From assembly GCA_027625915.1 (NCBI GenBank), contig JANTQA010000008.1, positions 459,001-523,000 of the forward strand: a DNA stretch of 64,000 nt, read 5' to 3'. The position numbers were made by a program, and so were the translations under genes. Below, in pieces: positions 10,765 through 21,739 of the stretch; position 1 is the first letter of the stretch, and every line of letters starts with the position of its first letter. A model generated the notes under the pieces. It ran no database searches. It worked only from the letters and a program-made list of their open reading frames with translations, and had not been told where the DNA came from. The stretch is from Anaeramoeba flamelloides (taxonomy: Eukaryota > Metamonada > Anaeramoebidae).

Positions 10765-13700
10765 ATGTCTATCTCAGAACAAATTGAAGAAAAAAAAAAT
10801 CAACTTCGAAAACTTAAAGAAGAGCTCTCCATTAAAAGATATGGTGAAAACCCATTAATTTTAAAAACAACGTCTTCTGATGTTCAGTCTTTTAACTCCT
10901 CGCCTTTAAAAATCCGAAGATGCTTAAGAGGCCATCTTGGTAAAATTTATGGAATGCACTGGTCACAAGACTCGACTCGGATTGTTTCAGCATCACAAGA
11001 CAGTCGCCTTATTGTTTGGAATGCAAACTCAACAAACAAAGTAATTAATCTTGTTTCATGTTTTGTTAAATTCTCTTTTCGAACATTTTTCCACTTGAAT
11101 ATTTTTTTATCCTTTTTAATCTTTCTTTTAACACACTTCGAAAAAAAATTTATATGATCAAAATCCAATTTTAAGTCACACCACTACCCAATAACTCGTT
11201 TTTTATAATTTTTCCATATTATATTTTTTTTTAATTCAGTTACTTGCTATTGCTTTAAGTTCAAATTGGGTAATGGCAACAGGATTTGCACCATCAGGAA
11301 AAATGGTTGCTTCTGGTGGCCTTGATAATGTTTGTTCTATTTTTGATATTACAGATACTGAAGATGAAAATCTTTCGTAATTATTTTTATTTGTTCTTTA
11401 ATTCTTTTTTTCTCTCAAAGAAATTTTTTTGTCTTTTTTTGTTTTGATTGTTTTGGGAGCCTCTAACTGTTTTTTCGATTCTTAGTTTGTTTGACCTTTC
11501 CTATTTTTCTCTCTCTAAATATAATTTTTCTTTTTTATAATCTTTCAAAGTGCCTTTCGTGAATTAAATGGACACACAGGTTATATTTCATGTACAAGAT
11601 TTTTAGATGATCAACAAATCCTTACTTCCTCTGGTGACATGAGCTGTATTCTTTGGGACACCAATTCTGGTTCAAAAATTACAGAATTTTTAGATCATAA
11701 TGGTGATGTTATGTTGTAAGTATTAGGATTTATTTTTCTTTTTAGCTGAAAATTTAACAAATATTCTTTTCAAATAAGTGGAAACAACAAGGTTTTTTCA
11801 AAAATCAAATTTTTGATTAGAATCTGTTTTGAGGACTTTTTATTTAACCATTATGGACTAAAATTGTCAAATTGGTATTAATTATAAAACAATAGTAAAT
11901 GTTAGCAGTTTTCAAATATTTTTTAAGGAACTAGTCTTCTACGACAACAAGGCAAAATTTTAAAATATGTAATTGGTGGTATTCTCTACTTACAAATTTT
12001 GTAGATCCCAAGTATCAAAAAATTCTGATCGACTAAGAAAGCCATAAAAGAAAATTAGTTAAGTGAGATCAATTTTTTTTTTCCATTTTTTCCTAAAAAG
12101 AAACCTATTAAATTCTTTTTTTTTTCTCACAATTTATCAAGTTTTTACCCTGTTTATTGCATTTTGATCATTATTATACGATAACATTTCTTTGTTACCA
12201 GTAATATTAATATAAATATTTTTTTTCTTTTTTGAGATAAAATTTTTGGTTAACCAAAAAAATTGATATATTCAACGTATTAAAAAATAATTATATTTTT
12301 TTAAGAAGAGTAGTTATAATAATCAAAGTTTTTAAGTCATTTAAAATTTTTACTCAGAAATTTTGTTTTTGTTCTAAGATAAAATTAGATTTTTCAAAAT
12401 AGAATTTTCTTGAAGATATTTGGGAATTAAATAATTGTATCCTGAAAATTCAAAATCATTTTTTTTCTGCCAAAAATGAATTGAATTGTTATAAGGATTC
12501 TTGTGAATAAGACCAAACAATTTGTTAAAAAAATTTTTCAAAATTGAAAATTTTTTTCATTTTTTCAAAACCTGAAAGAAAAAATTTTTAAAACATTAAA
12601 GATAAATATTTTTTTTTTTAGAATAGATCTCAATTTAATTGATAAACTGTAGTTAAGCTTCTACCGAATATTCATTTATTGAATCACCTATACTTCATTT
12701 AGTTTTATTGGCTGAGATTTGAATTGAAATATTAATCAAAGAAAAAGAAACACCAAATAAAAAATTTGCTTTCGAAATCAATACTTTCCAACATAAAACG
12801 AAAAATATGTTTTCCCATTTTCAAGAATTAACTTAATTCTTAAACAAAATAATAGGTTACTTTTTTTGTTTTTATATTGGAAACATGTAAATTTTGAATT
12901 TCAAAAAAAAGAGACTCAAATCAATAAATTGTTTAAATGAGGCTAACTCATCCATTTCATAAGTCGAAACACAAATTACAAAAAAAAAAATTTTCAAGAT
13001 CTTGACAAGATTTCATTTTATTTTCAAAAATGACTACTCCCTTAAAGGTCTTTTTTTGTTCATTTTAAAAACAAAAATCAAGCCTAAAAATTAAAATGGT
13101 TGTTGAAATCAAAATAGAATTCAAAACAACACACAAAACCAAAATTTAAGCATGTTCAATTTCCCCAAATTTGAGATTTAATTGTAATCGTTAGTAAAAA
13201 GTAAAATTTTTTCATGTTTTTTTTCTATTCTTTTTCCATTCCTTGTGAAATTGGACTCAAGATTTCAACAATGGGCATTAATCCAGTATGAGGAATTATT
13301 GGTTTCATATATCTTCATTGATCAGTGAACAAGAAGTAAAAAAATAAATGAAAATTTTCCTTTTCAATTCATCTTACAATTTTAACCAATTTTACAAATT
13401 TTTATCCAGAATGATAAGTTATTTTTTCGTTATTTTTCTAAAAGTTTGTAAATTGGTAAGATAAAAACCAAACGAAATATTAACACTGATAGAATAAGAG
13501 AAATATTGGAGGTTTATAAAAATAAACTCCATTCCACTACGCGGAAGCCCAGCCCAAAACGGAAAAATTTAATTTTTTTTTAATAATCAATCAGCATAAG
13601 ACTGTTTAGAAATAAGAGAAATAATTTACTTTGAATTAGAGTTGACACTCAGAAAAGAAAGACCTTTAGAGATTAGTAACTCTTAATTATTTATTTATTT

Positions 13701-16700
13701 TCCAAAAGTAATAGAGTACTTATTTGCACAATCATACAATTAAACTTTATATAAACACATTTATCAACTTTAGAGAAAACAAACCCATTTTTGAAAAGAA
13801 GTTCATTTTAACCAATTAATTTTCAGTAAAAAAGATCTTGATCCTTTTTATTTGGGTTTTTTGATTCAAAAAATAAAATGAAAAATTTGCCAAGCATTTT
13901 TATTTTGAAGAAATCTCACTTTTAGTAATTTTTTGATAGTGTGTATGAAAAAAATAACATTTCAAATTTTCTCTTATATCAAAAAGACAAGAAAAAAAAA
14001 CCAAATATTGAATCGTTGAAGATCCATAAAAAATTGATCATTGGATTTTATTTCCAATAATTTATAAATTTTCTTGAAAATAAAAAAATGATATAATATT
14101 TTTTTTCAAATATTAAGAATATAAATAACTAACTGTTATTATTTAAAAAAAGTTATTTGATAATATTTATTCTTGTTTTTTTTATTAGAATTATTAATTT
14201 GAATTAAAGCAGTGATGAAAATACCTGACAAGATTTTTAATTGTGAATATTTTCGAAAATTGTTGTGTAATTTCTCATATTTAAAATCAAATCCTTTGTT
14301 TTTAAGAATCAAACTTTTAAAATCATAACTCTCCCACTTATTAGAATGATGATTAATGGAATTACACTTGTTCAAAACAGTATTCAATTAATCAAAAAAT
14401 AAGAATAAAAATAATCATTTTCCAAACTCAAGCAAACCTCTATAAATCCCGATTCTTTTTCAAAAAAAGTAGATCTACTTAGGCTATCAAACAATTACTT
14501 GGGTATTCTATAGACACCCCGTCTTTAAGGAACTTTAGGTAGGTTTATTACTAGGTTCATAAAAAAATTGGTTATTCATATTAAGGATTTGATTGAAAAT
14601 TTTTGCAATTACCCAACAATTTTCGAAAATATTCACAATTAAAAATCTTTTCCAGGGATTTTTTTCATGTCTGGTATATTTTTTACTACTATAATCTTAT
14701 TTATTTGAAAATATTTAAAAAATTGAGAAATTCATTCAAAAATCTATTTATACTTTTGATCTTTGGTATATTACAACTAACTGAAATAATTCAGATTGGG
14801 TTATTAATTATTTATTAAAAAATAAGCAAATTAAAAAATATTTGTTTAGGTTTAAAGTTGAATTTTCCAAGTGTTCAAAACAAGTATTTTGGGAGAATTT
14901 TTTCTGATTTTATAGTTTTGATTATTTTTCTCAGATTTTTTTATTCAATAAATTGAAAAAATTGATTTAAACTCTATTTTTTGAATCAAAAAATTATATA
15001 TTTTTTAAAGTTTAAAATAATTATTGTAATTTTTTTTGAAATTAAGTAGATTTTTGATACTGGTTTATTTTAGAAATAAGTGGTTTTATTTTTAAAGTGT
15101 GTTTTTGTAAATCCTTCGAAAATAATAAAATTTCAATCTTCTTTCAATAAAATATTGTTTTTTTTAAAAGAATTCAGAAATATATTGAATTTTGAACTTT
15201 TCAAAAATGAGAAAAATGGATCAACTTTTTAAAAATAATAATTCATTTCGGAAAATAGCATTAAAAGTGAGCTGGGTATTATAGTAATCAGATTATTTCT
15301 TAGTTTTTCAATTTCCAGATACAGTAAATTTTTTTTGATTTTTCTATTAAATTTACTATAATATTTTTTTGAGTTTTTGTTTACTAGTCCCTTAACAAAC
15401 TATAAATTTTCCAAAAAATAAAATTCTTGATAAAATTTTTGGGCCCAATATCATTAGAATGTTTCATGTCAAATTTCTAAACTTCTTTAGAAAATTAAAA
15501 TTGTTTGAAATAAGATTTATACAGAGTAAGTGTCTGATTTTTATCAGAAATTACAAAGCTTAAATTTTCAAAATGTTAATTTGGTTTTTAAACATTTTTT
15601 TTTTTTTGAATTGACTTTGAGAAAAAAAAAACTAAAAAAAACAAAAATTTGAAAAAAAAAACGAAAAAAAAAAATTGAACTAAATTAGAAAAATTATTCT
15701 GATCTACAAATTGAAATTTTATTTTGAGAAGAATATTGGAGAAAAATCATATAGTTAGTTATATTTCTTCAATCATTATGATATGTAAACTTTGACTGGG
15801 AAAAGATTTTATATTCCCCAAACTATTCCTAAAAAATTAAAAAAATTTTAGGGGGTAATATTTTTAAAAATAAAATGAAATATTGTTAAAGATCATGATT
15901 AAAATTTTTTTTGTAATTTGTGATTCGACTAATGAAATAGGTGAGCTAACATCATTTAAACAATTCATTAATTTGAGTCTCTTTTTTGAAATACAAAATT
16001 CGCATGTTTCCAATATAAAAACAAAAAAACTAAAGCTATTATTTTTATTAACAATTAAGTTAATTCTTGAAAATGGGAAAATATATTTTTAGTTTTATGT
16101 TGGAAAGTATTGATTTTAAAAGAAAATTTTTTATTTGGTTATTATTTTTAATTATTAATATTCCAATCCAAATACCAAACAATAAAACTAATTGTGGTAT
16201 AGGCGATTCAATAAATGAATATATAACAGAAGTTTAACAAAAGTTTATCAAGGAAAATTATATTTAATATGCAAAAAATTTTTATTCTTTTCAAGTTTTG
16301 AAAAAACTTGTTTTCCAGTTTTGAAAAAATGATAAAAAAATTTCAAAAAATTTTTTATACAAATTGTTTGGTATTATTCACAAGAATCCTTATAACAATT
16401 TAAATCATTTTTAGAATAAAAAAATTGATTTTGGATTTTGAGGATAAAATATTGCTTAATTCCCAATATATCTTCAAGAAAATTTTATTTTGAAAAATCT
16501 AATTTTATCTTAGAACAAAAACACAATTTCTAAGCCAAATTTTTAAATGACTTTATAAAACTTTCATTATTATAACTAATATTCTTAAATCAATATTAAT
16601 ATTTTTAAATAGATCTAATAAATCAATTTTTTTAGTTAACCAAAAGAATTATCTCAAAATTGAAAAATAATCTTTATATTAATATTCCTGACAACAAAGT

Positions 16701-18147
16701 CTTTATTATTGTATAATAATGATGGAAATGGTAATAAACAGGGTAAAAAACTTGTTATAATGTGAGAAATAAAATGAATTTAATCGTTTTCTTTTTCTGA
16801 AAAAATGGTAAAAAAAAAATTGATCTCACCGAAACTAATATTCTTTTCATGATTTCTTAGTCGATCAGAATTTTTTGACAATTGACATAGACAAAATTTA
16901 AAAGTAGGGAATATCACCAATAACATATTTTAAAATTTTACCCTCTTGTAGTAGAGTATTGATCCTTTAAACACTTTTTTTTGCAAATAGTTTGATCAAC
17001 ATCTTTTGATATAAACATCATATATACTGATTTGATCAATATTAATCTTACGTTTAATTCCATATTATCGAATTGACTATTAAAAACCATTTAAAAAGAG
17101 TATTTTTTTATTAAATGTAAAACAAATTTCTCCATTTTTTTGGTAGCATTTTGGATTAGCGAAACAAAAAACCTTAATTTTCCTAAAATTTAGTACATTT
17201 ACTAATTACTTAAATAGATATTATTATGTAATAAATAAAAACTCAAATCAATTTTTCCCACTATGTTTAAAATATGAACATAAAGAAACAATGGAAAATA
17301 TTCAATCATTTTTTATGGATATGTCATTCCTATAAAAAAAAAAAATTGTTTAATTTTTCAAAATAAATTAAAAGAAATAAATCTTAATGAATATATTTTA
17401 AACCAAAATAGTTTGAAATTATTTTCATTAATTAATAATCGTGAAATCTATGATTTTACACTTCAATTTCTGAAAGGGAATTTGAAGTTGAGGGGTAACT
17501 AGGGTGTAATTTACACTTCTTCAATAATAATAATAATAATAAAGAACTTAATTTTTTTTTGTTTAATTTTGAAATTGAACAAAAATAAACAAAATTCATA
17601 AAGCTTATTCAATGAAAAATTTTTTATTTCATTTTGTACCCTCTTAAATGAAAAAACAAAAAACAAAAATAAATCATAAAATTATAGTTTGACACTTAAA
17701 CCAGGCGATTCTAATATATTTATTAGTGGATCATGTGATGGAACTGCAAAACTTTGGGATATTAGAACAAGTGATTGTGAATATACTTTCGAAGGTCACG
17801 AATCCGATGTTAATACGGTTTCATTCTTCCCTAATGGTAATTGCTTTGGAACAGGATCGGATGATGCGACCTGTAAATTTTTCGATATCAGGGTTGGCGC
17901 AGAGGTGAATAATTATGAAAAAGATGAAATCCTTTGCGCGGTTACTTCCGTTGATTTCTCATTATCCGGTAGGTTCTTATTTGCTAGTTATGATGACTAT
18001 CGATTCTATATGTGGGATGTTCTTAAGGGAGAAGAAGTCATAGCTATGAATAAACATAGTAATAGAATTTCCTCATTGGGTGTATCTCCAGACGGATATG
18101 CTCTTTGCACTGCTAGTTGGGACAAAGAAATCAAAATTTGGGCTTAA
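10765..18147 (+). CDS. Heterotrimeric G-protein beta subunit
   Basis: Exons 10765-11040, 11240-11376, 11551-11715 and 17688-18147 join in frame through GT-AG introns to 345 residues, close to the canonical 340. The N-terminal helix ([17 protein letters not shown], about residues 5-21) is the G-gamma coiled-coil partner segment. Seven WD40 blades follow, with the WD ends [41 protein letters not shown] and the final [20 protein letters not shown] is typical of true G-beta rather than a generic WD40 protein. It binds G-gamma and G-alpha at the inner plasma membrane and carries receptor signals. The start context is CAAAAAACAAAATG. The third intron, 11716-17687, is nearly 6 kb against about 170-200 bp for the others and carries transposon DNA. 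Confidence 0.95.
13490..13790. repeat. Dispersed repeat C, copy 1
   Basis: The segment AACTCCATTCCACTACGCGG through TAAGACTGTTTAGAAATAAG to AGTTGACACTCAGAAAAG matches 18968-19110 (AACTCCATTTCACTCCAAG, GATTGTTTACAAATGAG, AGTCGATAATCCTAAAAG) in direct orientation. Its second half resembles 7400-7530. There is no coding content beyond the short peptide discussed with the copy at 18835. Confidence 0.55.
14208..14672. mobile_element. MITE family F, copy 1
   Basis: The ends CCTGACAAGATTTTTAATTG (plus TGAATATTTTCGAAAATTGTTG) near 14223 and CAACAATTTTCGAAAATATT (plus CACAATTAAAAATCTTTTCCAGG) near 14615-14657 form an inverted pair of about 50 bases. The right half matches 56180-56450 in inverted orientation, sharing AAGTAGATCTACTTAGGC and CCTACCTAAAGTTC-type words. 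It lies between the arms of the large inverted-repeat element. Confidence 0.65.
14690..15400. repeat. Dispersed repeat G, copy 1 (uninterrupted)
   Basis: It matches 19620-19980 and 21235-21740 in direct orientation. Landmarks are GGGTTATTAATTATT, TTTAAAGTTGAATTTTCCA, the ATCTTCTTTCAATAAA region and AACTTTTCAAAAATGAGAAA. At about 15185-15203 it preserves the unoccupied form of the site where a LINE end sits in copy 2 (21349-21618). Confidence 0.55.
17340..17520 (+). repeat. Dispersed repeat D, copy 1, with a short shared peptide
   Basis: The reverse complement matches 18850-18960 at roughly 85% by eye, and part matches 57765-57855. In one plus-strand frame it reads [16 protein letters not shown] followed by [14 protein letters not shown] and then a stop. 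The copy at 18835-19035 reads LILNQDSLKLLSLINN then CEIYDFTNKFLKGN, and the third reads [14 protein letters not shown]. The conserved peptide suggests the repeat came from a protein gene. The motif resembles the beginning of a BTB domain, but this is only a guess. Confidence 0.5.
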
Positions 18148-18589
18148 ATTACAAAAATTATAGATCATCTCTATTTTGTATTTTTAATTTATTAATCTAT
18201 ATATATATATATTTGTTTTTCTTTAAGCCTGTCTTTTTCGGTTTTTTTTTTTTGGAAATCTTATAATTTCCAAATATTCTAAAAAGTTATTTTTTTTTGT
18301 AATCTTAAAGTCTCAAAAGATCAAAATTAAGACAAACATTTAAAAATTAAATAAAAAAAAAATAACAAATTTCAAAAGTTTTTTATTTTATTTTTTATTT
18401 TATTGTTAATGAAGGTAGGAGTTGTTAACCCCACTTATTTGTCCAAATTCCGAAATAAAGATTTTGACATTTTTTTAAAAATCTAAATATTAAATTTATT
18501 ATTCATTAGGGACAATAAAGAGGATAAATCTTTTTTTGAAATAATACTGATAAATTCTAATAAATTTCAAAAAATTTTTAGTTCAATTT
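18148..18589. other. 3' flank of the G-beta gene
   Basis: An AT-rich stretch with an (AT)n run at about 18199-18212 and T-rich tracts that would fit a 3' UTR. No further exon is seen. Confidence 0.5.
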
Positions 18590-18780
18590 CCTTTTTGATA
18601 AATCTTTGAACTGTTTCTTATCAAATAGGCCCAGGAGAAAGAAAATTTTGAAGAACAAATAATTTTACAGAGTTTCTAAACTCTGGACCATAAAATGCTT
18701 TATTCAAAGCTTGAGCAGAATATAAATTTCAAAATGGAAAATCAAGTAAAAATTTCCAAACATAAATTACCATTTATCAG
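18590..18780. repeat. Dispersed repeat O, copy 1
   Basis: This matches about 40540-40700 in direct orientation, sharing AATTTTACAGAGTTTCT against AATTTTACAAAGTTTCT, a TAAAATGCTTTAT word and AAAATGGAAAATCAAGTAAA against AAAATGGAAAATGAAATAAA. The second copy lies in the long intron of the E2F-like gene. Confidence 0.5.
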
Positions 18781-18834
18781 TATTTACCATATTATTATTT
18801 TTTAATCTATTGGATATTGAAAATTTTTTATTTT

Positions 18835-19150
18835 TTATAGTAAAGAAAAGTGTAAATTTAACTTTTGATGTATATTCCCTTTTAGAAATTTATTGGTAAA
18901 ATCATAGATTTCGCAATTATTAATTAATGAAAGTAATTTCAAACTGTCTTGGTTTAAAATTAATTTATCTAAACTCCATTTCACTCCAAGAAGCCCAGTC
19001 AAAAATGAAAAAGTCACTTTATTTTTAAGAATCAACCAAACTTAGATTGTTTACAAATGAGAGAAATAATAAACTTCTGATTAGAGTCGATAATCCTAAA
19101 AGAAAAGACTGAACAAACTAAAAATTTCAAAAAAATAAAAATGTTATATA
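18835..19150 (-). repeat. Dispersed repeats D copy 2 and C copy 2
   Basis: The left part is an inverted match of 17380-17520 and carries, on the minus strand, a 66-codon open frame (19035-18835) containing LILNQDSLKLLSLINN and CEIYDFTNKFLKGN. The right part matches repeat C at 13520-13660. The frame has no clear start context and no downstream exon, so it is treated as a decayed coding remnant rather than a gene. Confidence 0.5.
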
Positions 19151-20029
19151 AATTTTTGGGTACTTTTCATGGGAACGTCTTGTGTAAAATTCTCAATTTC
19201 TTTAGGAAATTAAATTTTTTAGCAATAATATTTTTCACTTGTAAAATTTAAGAATTTTAAAATAACATTCAAAACCTCATTTTTCTTAATTTTAATTTGG
19301 ATATGATTCAAAGAATATAATAAAAGAAAGAAAAGTAAAAAAAGGAAAGTAAAAAAAAAATAACATTAATAAAAAGGGGAAAGTATTAATTAACAGTTTT
19401 TAAATGCTCCAAAGGCTGAAAGTGTTCGTGGTTATTTCATTTTATGTTGAAATTTTCTCTATATTATCAATTAAAATAATAATAATTGATTTTATTTACA
19501 ATAAGTTATTAACATTTTTGAAATTTAAAAGATTAGGCAATATTTTTTTTTAAATATTTAGGTTCATAAACAACAAAACTTTATTATTAAAATCAGATAT
19601 TTAACAATATTTTTAATTTTTTTTTATTCTAATTATTAATTTGGATTTGTTTGATTTGTCTGAAAATATTTAAGAAGTGGGAAAAAAATATAAGTCATTT
19701 GATGCTTTCAATTCTTTGGGTAGTATTAGCCGATAGAAAGAATTAAGATAGGGTTATTAACTATTGATTAAATATAATCGAATAAAAAATTATTTCTTTG
19801 GGTTAAAAGTTGAATTTTTCAGGTTTTAAAAAGGTATTTTGGCTGAGTTTTTAAAATAATTTTTTCGTTATTTTTTGGGGATTTTTTGTTCAAAAAAAAA
19901 AGAAAAAAATTGAAAAGAAAAACAAGTACTAATTAACAAATAATATTTTCTTCAATTTTAAAATATGTATTGTTATTTTTTTTTAATGGTGTAGTACTTT
20001 TTTCAAATTTTGAGTTCAACCATTTATGC

Positions 20030-20690
20030 GAAAATGTATTCTTCAATTCATTCTTTATCTAGATATATTGATATTTTAATAAATACATAAGTGGGATACG
20101 TCCTAGTATAATATATATTTCCATATCAATTAAAAATGGAATTCAAAAAAATGAAAAAATTGATAAAAAAAAATTAATAAAAATCATTTGTTTCTTGATC
20201 TTATCAATAAAATTTGATACAATTACTTATTCCTAATTATGTTTTATTTTTAATTCTTCCTGGAAATACTTTAGTTTGAAAATTTTTTGAGAAAGAAATT
20301 ACTTTTTATTTCTAAAGAATTACCAAAATGAATTTATCAAAATCCTATTTACATTTAATTCATTCAATTCTTGATTTATTTCAGAAAATAAGATATTTAT
20401 TAAATTCAACTTCTTCAGAAATAAAGATTTATTGGACAAATTTGTTTGATTTTATAATTATTTATTTTTCAATTAAGTTGAGAATAGAAAAATAAATATA
20501 AATATGATTTAATTTTTTTTTTAATTTTTCTTTATTGTGGGTTTAGTGTTTTATAACTGTTTTTTGATTCCGAGAATTCAACACCTCTGCACTAATTTTT
20601 GAAATAGTATTCTATGTTTTGGTTTTGTTTGATATAAAAATATTTGAAAATTGAATTGTGAAAGTAAATTTGTAAAAAATTGTTTTAAAA
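20030..20690. repeat. Dispersed repeat H, copy 2
   Basis: The direct-orientation partner of 8980-9675. Landmarks are TTTTTTGAGAAAGAAATTAC, GATTTATTGGACAAATTTG, TGTTTTTTGATTCCGAGAAT and AGTATTCTATGTTTTGGTTT. No protein is seen. Confidence 0.6.
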
Positions 20691-20736
20691 AATAATAATA
20701 AATAGTAATGGGTTTAGAAAAAATCAAGGTAATAAA

Positions 20737-21075
20737 TTGTTTGTATACATAAAATTAAGAAGATCAAGAAAACCAATCTTCGAAAATAGGATTTTGTCGA
20801 TTTTTTTTTTTTCATTCAATTTTGATATCAATAAATTTATTTGGAATGGTGATCTTTTGTGTTTGGTATTCTCAAAGAAAGGATTTGTTTCAAATACACA
20901 CCCTTTCGGGTCTATTTTTTTGGTTTACTCTAGGATTAATTTCTCTTATTGGTATAAACACATTTCTAGATCCCAAACCAAATTTATAAAACTCGATAAT
21001 TTAATCAAAAAAAATGTTAAAAAATTAAAGATTCAACATTTAATTACTTTGGGTTTACTTTCTTATCACAAATAG
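20737..21075 (+). CDS. Unrecognised open frame, possibly a gene remnant
   Basis: A 112-codon open frame that begins with TTG, not ATG, so if it is coding its start is lost or lies in another exon. The part from about 20820 is less biased in composition than chance frames here (IWNGDLLCLVFSKKGF, INFSYWYKHISRSQT, LKIQHLITLGLLSYHK). It is not recognised, and no splice acceptor of good quality was identified just upstream. It lies inside the dispersed repeats between repeat H copy 2 and the LINE end, so a transposon-derived fragment is as likely as a host gene. Confidence 0.2.
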   Translation: MFVYIKLRRSRKPIFENRILSIFFFSFNFDINKFIWNGDLLCLVFSKKGFVSNTHPFGSIFLVYSRINFSYWYKHISRSQTKFIKLDNLIKKNVKKLKIQHLITLGLLSYHK

Positions 21076-21348
21076 AGCAATGAACAGTATTTTGTTTTCC
21101 AAGTTGCAATATAGGTGGAACTCAAAAAATATTTTTTATGAAGGTTCACACAATTAAAATTTATCAAAGTATTAAAATATACCGACTTGCTTAAAAAATA
21201 AGTATATTTTGAAGATCGAGTTATTAACGAACTGAGTGGTTTTATTTTGAAAATTAATTTTTGAACACTTTATTCACAGAGGTTGAGATTTCTTTCTTCT
21301 TTCAAAGATTATAATTTTTTTTTATAATTCAGAAAAAAGTTGAATTTT

Positions 21349-21618
21349 TCTGGAACTGCCCAGCCTATGAAAATAATCGCAAAATCTGGATATCTGAATT
21401 AAAAAAGATTAATATATCTCATATATTAAAAAACAATAATATTTCTAATATTATTAACAGAAAATATTCCATAACTTTATTAGCCCTAGTGGAAAACAAA
21501 AGTATATGGAAATCTTTAAAAAAATTTCTAAATCACAATTTAGGAATTCGGGCAAACAAGAGGAACTAAAAACTCCTCCCTTAAACAATAAAAAATAAAA
21601 AAAAAAAAAAAAAAAAAA
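21349..21618 (+). mobile_element. 5'-truncated LINE 3' end with poly(A) and target-site duplication
   Basis: The frame 21351-21569 reads WNCPAYENNRKIWISELKK, then SITLLALVENKSIWKSLKKF and NHNLGIRANKRN, then stop. This is the style of the Cys-containing C-terminal tail after the reverse transcriptase domain of non-LTR retrotransposons (a W-x-CP-x-YE-x-x-R-x-x-W pattern). A short 3' UTR and about 18 A at 21601-21618 follow. The flanking words AAAGTTGAATTTTT (about 21336-21349) and AAAGTTGAATTTT (about 21616-21628) form a direct repeat of about 13 bases. Only about the last 270 bp are present. The homologous site near 15185 lacks the insert. Confidence 0.75.
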
Positions 21619-21739
21619 GTTGAATTTTAAACTTTTCCAAAATTAGAAAAATGGATCATACTTTGAAAAACAATAATTCTTTTCTGAAAATGGGTTTAAA
21701 ATAAAGTTTCGTTTTTTAGGTGTAATTCTTATTTTTCCT

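Larger units (their letters stand above)
11830..17110. mobile_element. Element with >1-kb terminal inverted repeats inside the G-beta intron
   Basis: The left arm (about 11830-13060) is the reverse complement of the right arm (about 15835-17110). Landmarks include GGGTAAAAAACTTGTTATAA (right) against the left ATTTATCAAGTTTTTACCC. Others are CACAAGAATCCTTATAACAA on the right and its mate TTGTTATAAGGATTCTTGTG on the left at 12488-12507, and AAATTGTTTAAATGAGG near 12925 with its mate near 15952. The outer ends are eroded, so borders and target-site duplication are uncertain. The 2.8-kb centre has no transposase and is filled by other repeats, so this looks like a foldback-type or gutted DNA transposon. 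Confidence 0.7.
11716..17687 (+). other. 5.97-kb intron 3 of the G-beta gene
   Basis: It opens GTAAGTATTAGG and closes AAAATTATAG, and splicing keeps the WD40 frame ([16 protein letters not shown]). The interior holds a long inverted-repeat element (about 11830-17110), smaller repeats inside that, and a separate repeat fragment at 17340-17520. No other gene is nested in it. Confidence 0.85.

Noticed and set aside
15883-16092. A 69-codon open frame in the right arm of the large element
   Set aside because: The inverted left arm does not keep the frame, so it is not conserved coding.
11830-17110. Reading the long inverted-repeat element as a self-synthesising or virus-like transposon
   Set aside because: No polymerase, integrase, capsid or protease frame is present between the arms; the interior is other repeats, so only a non-coding foldback-type element is supported.
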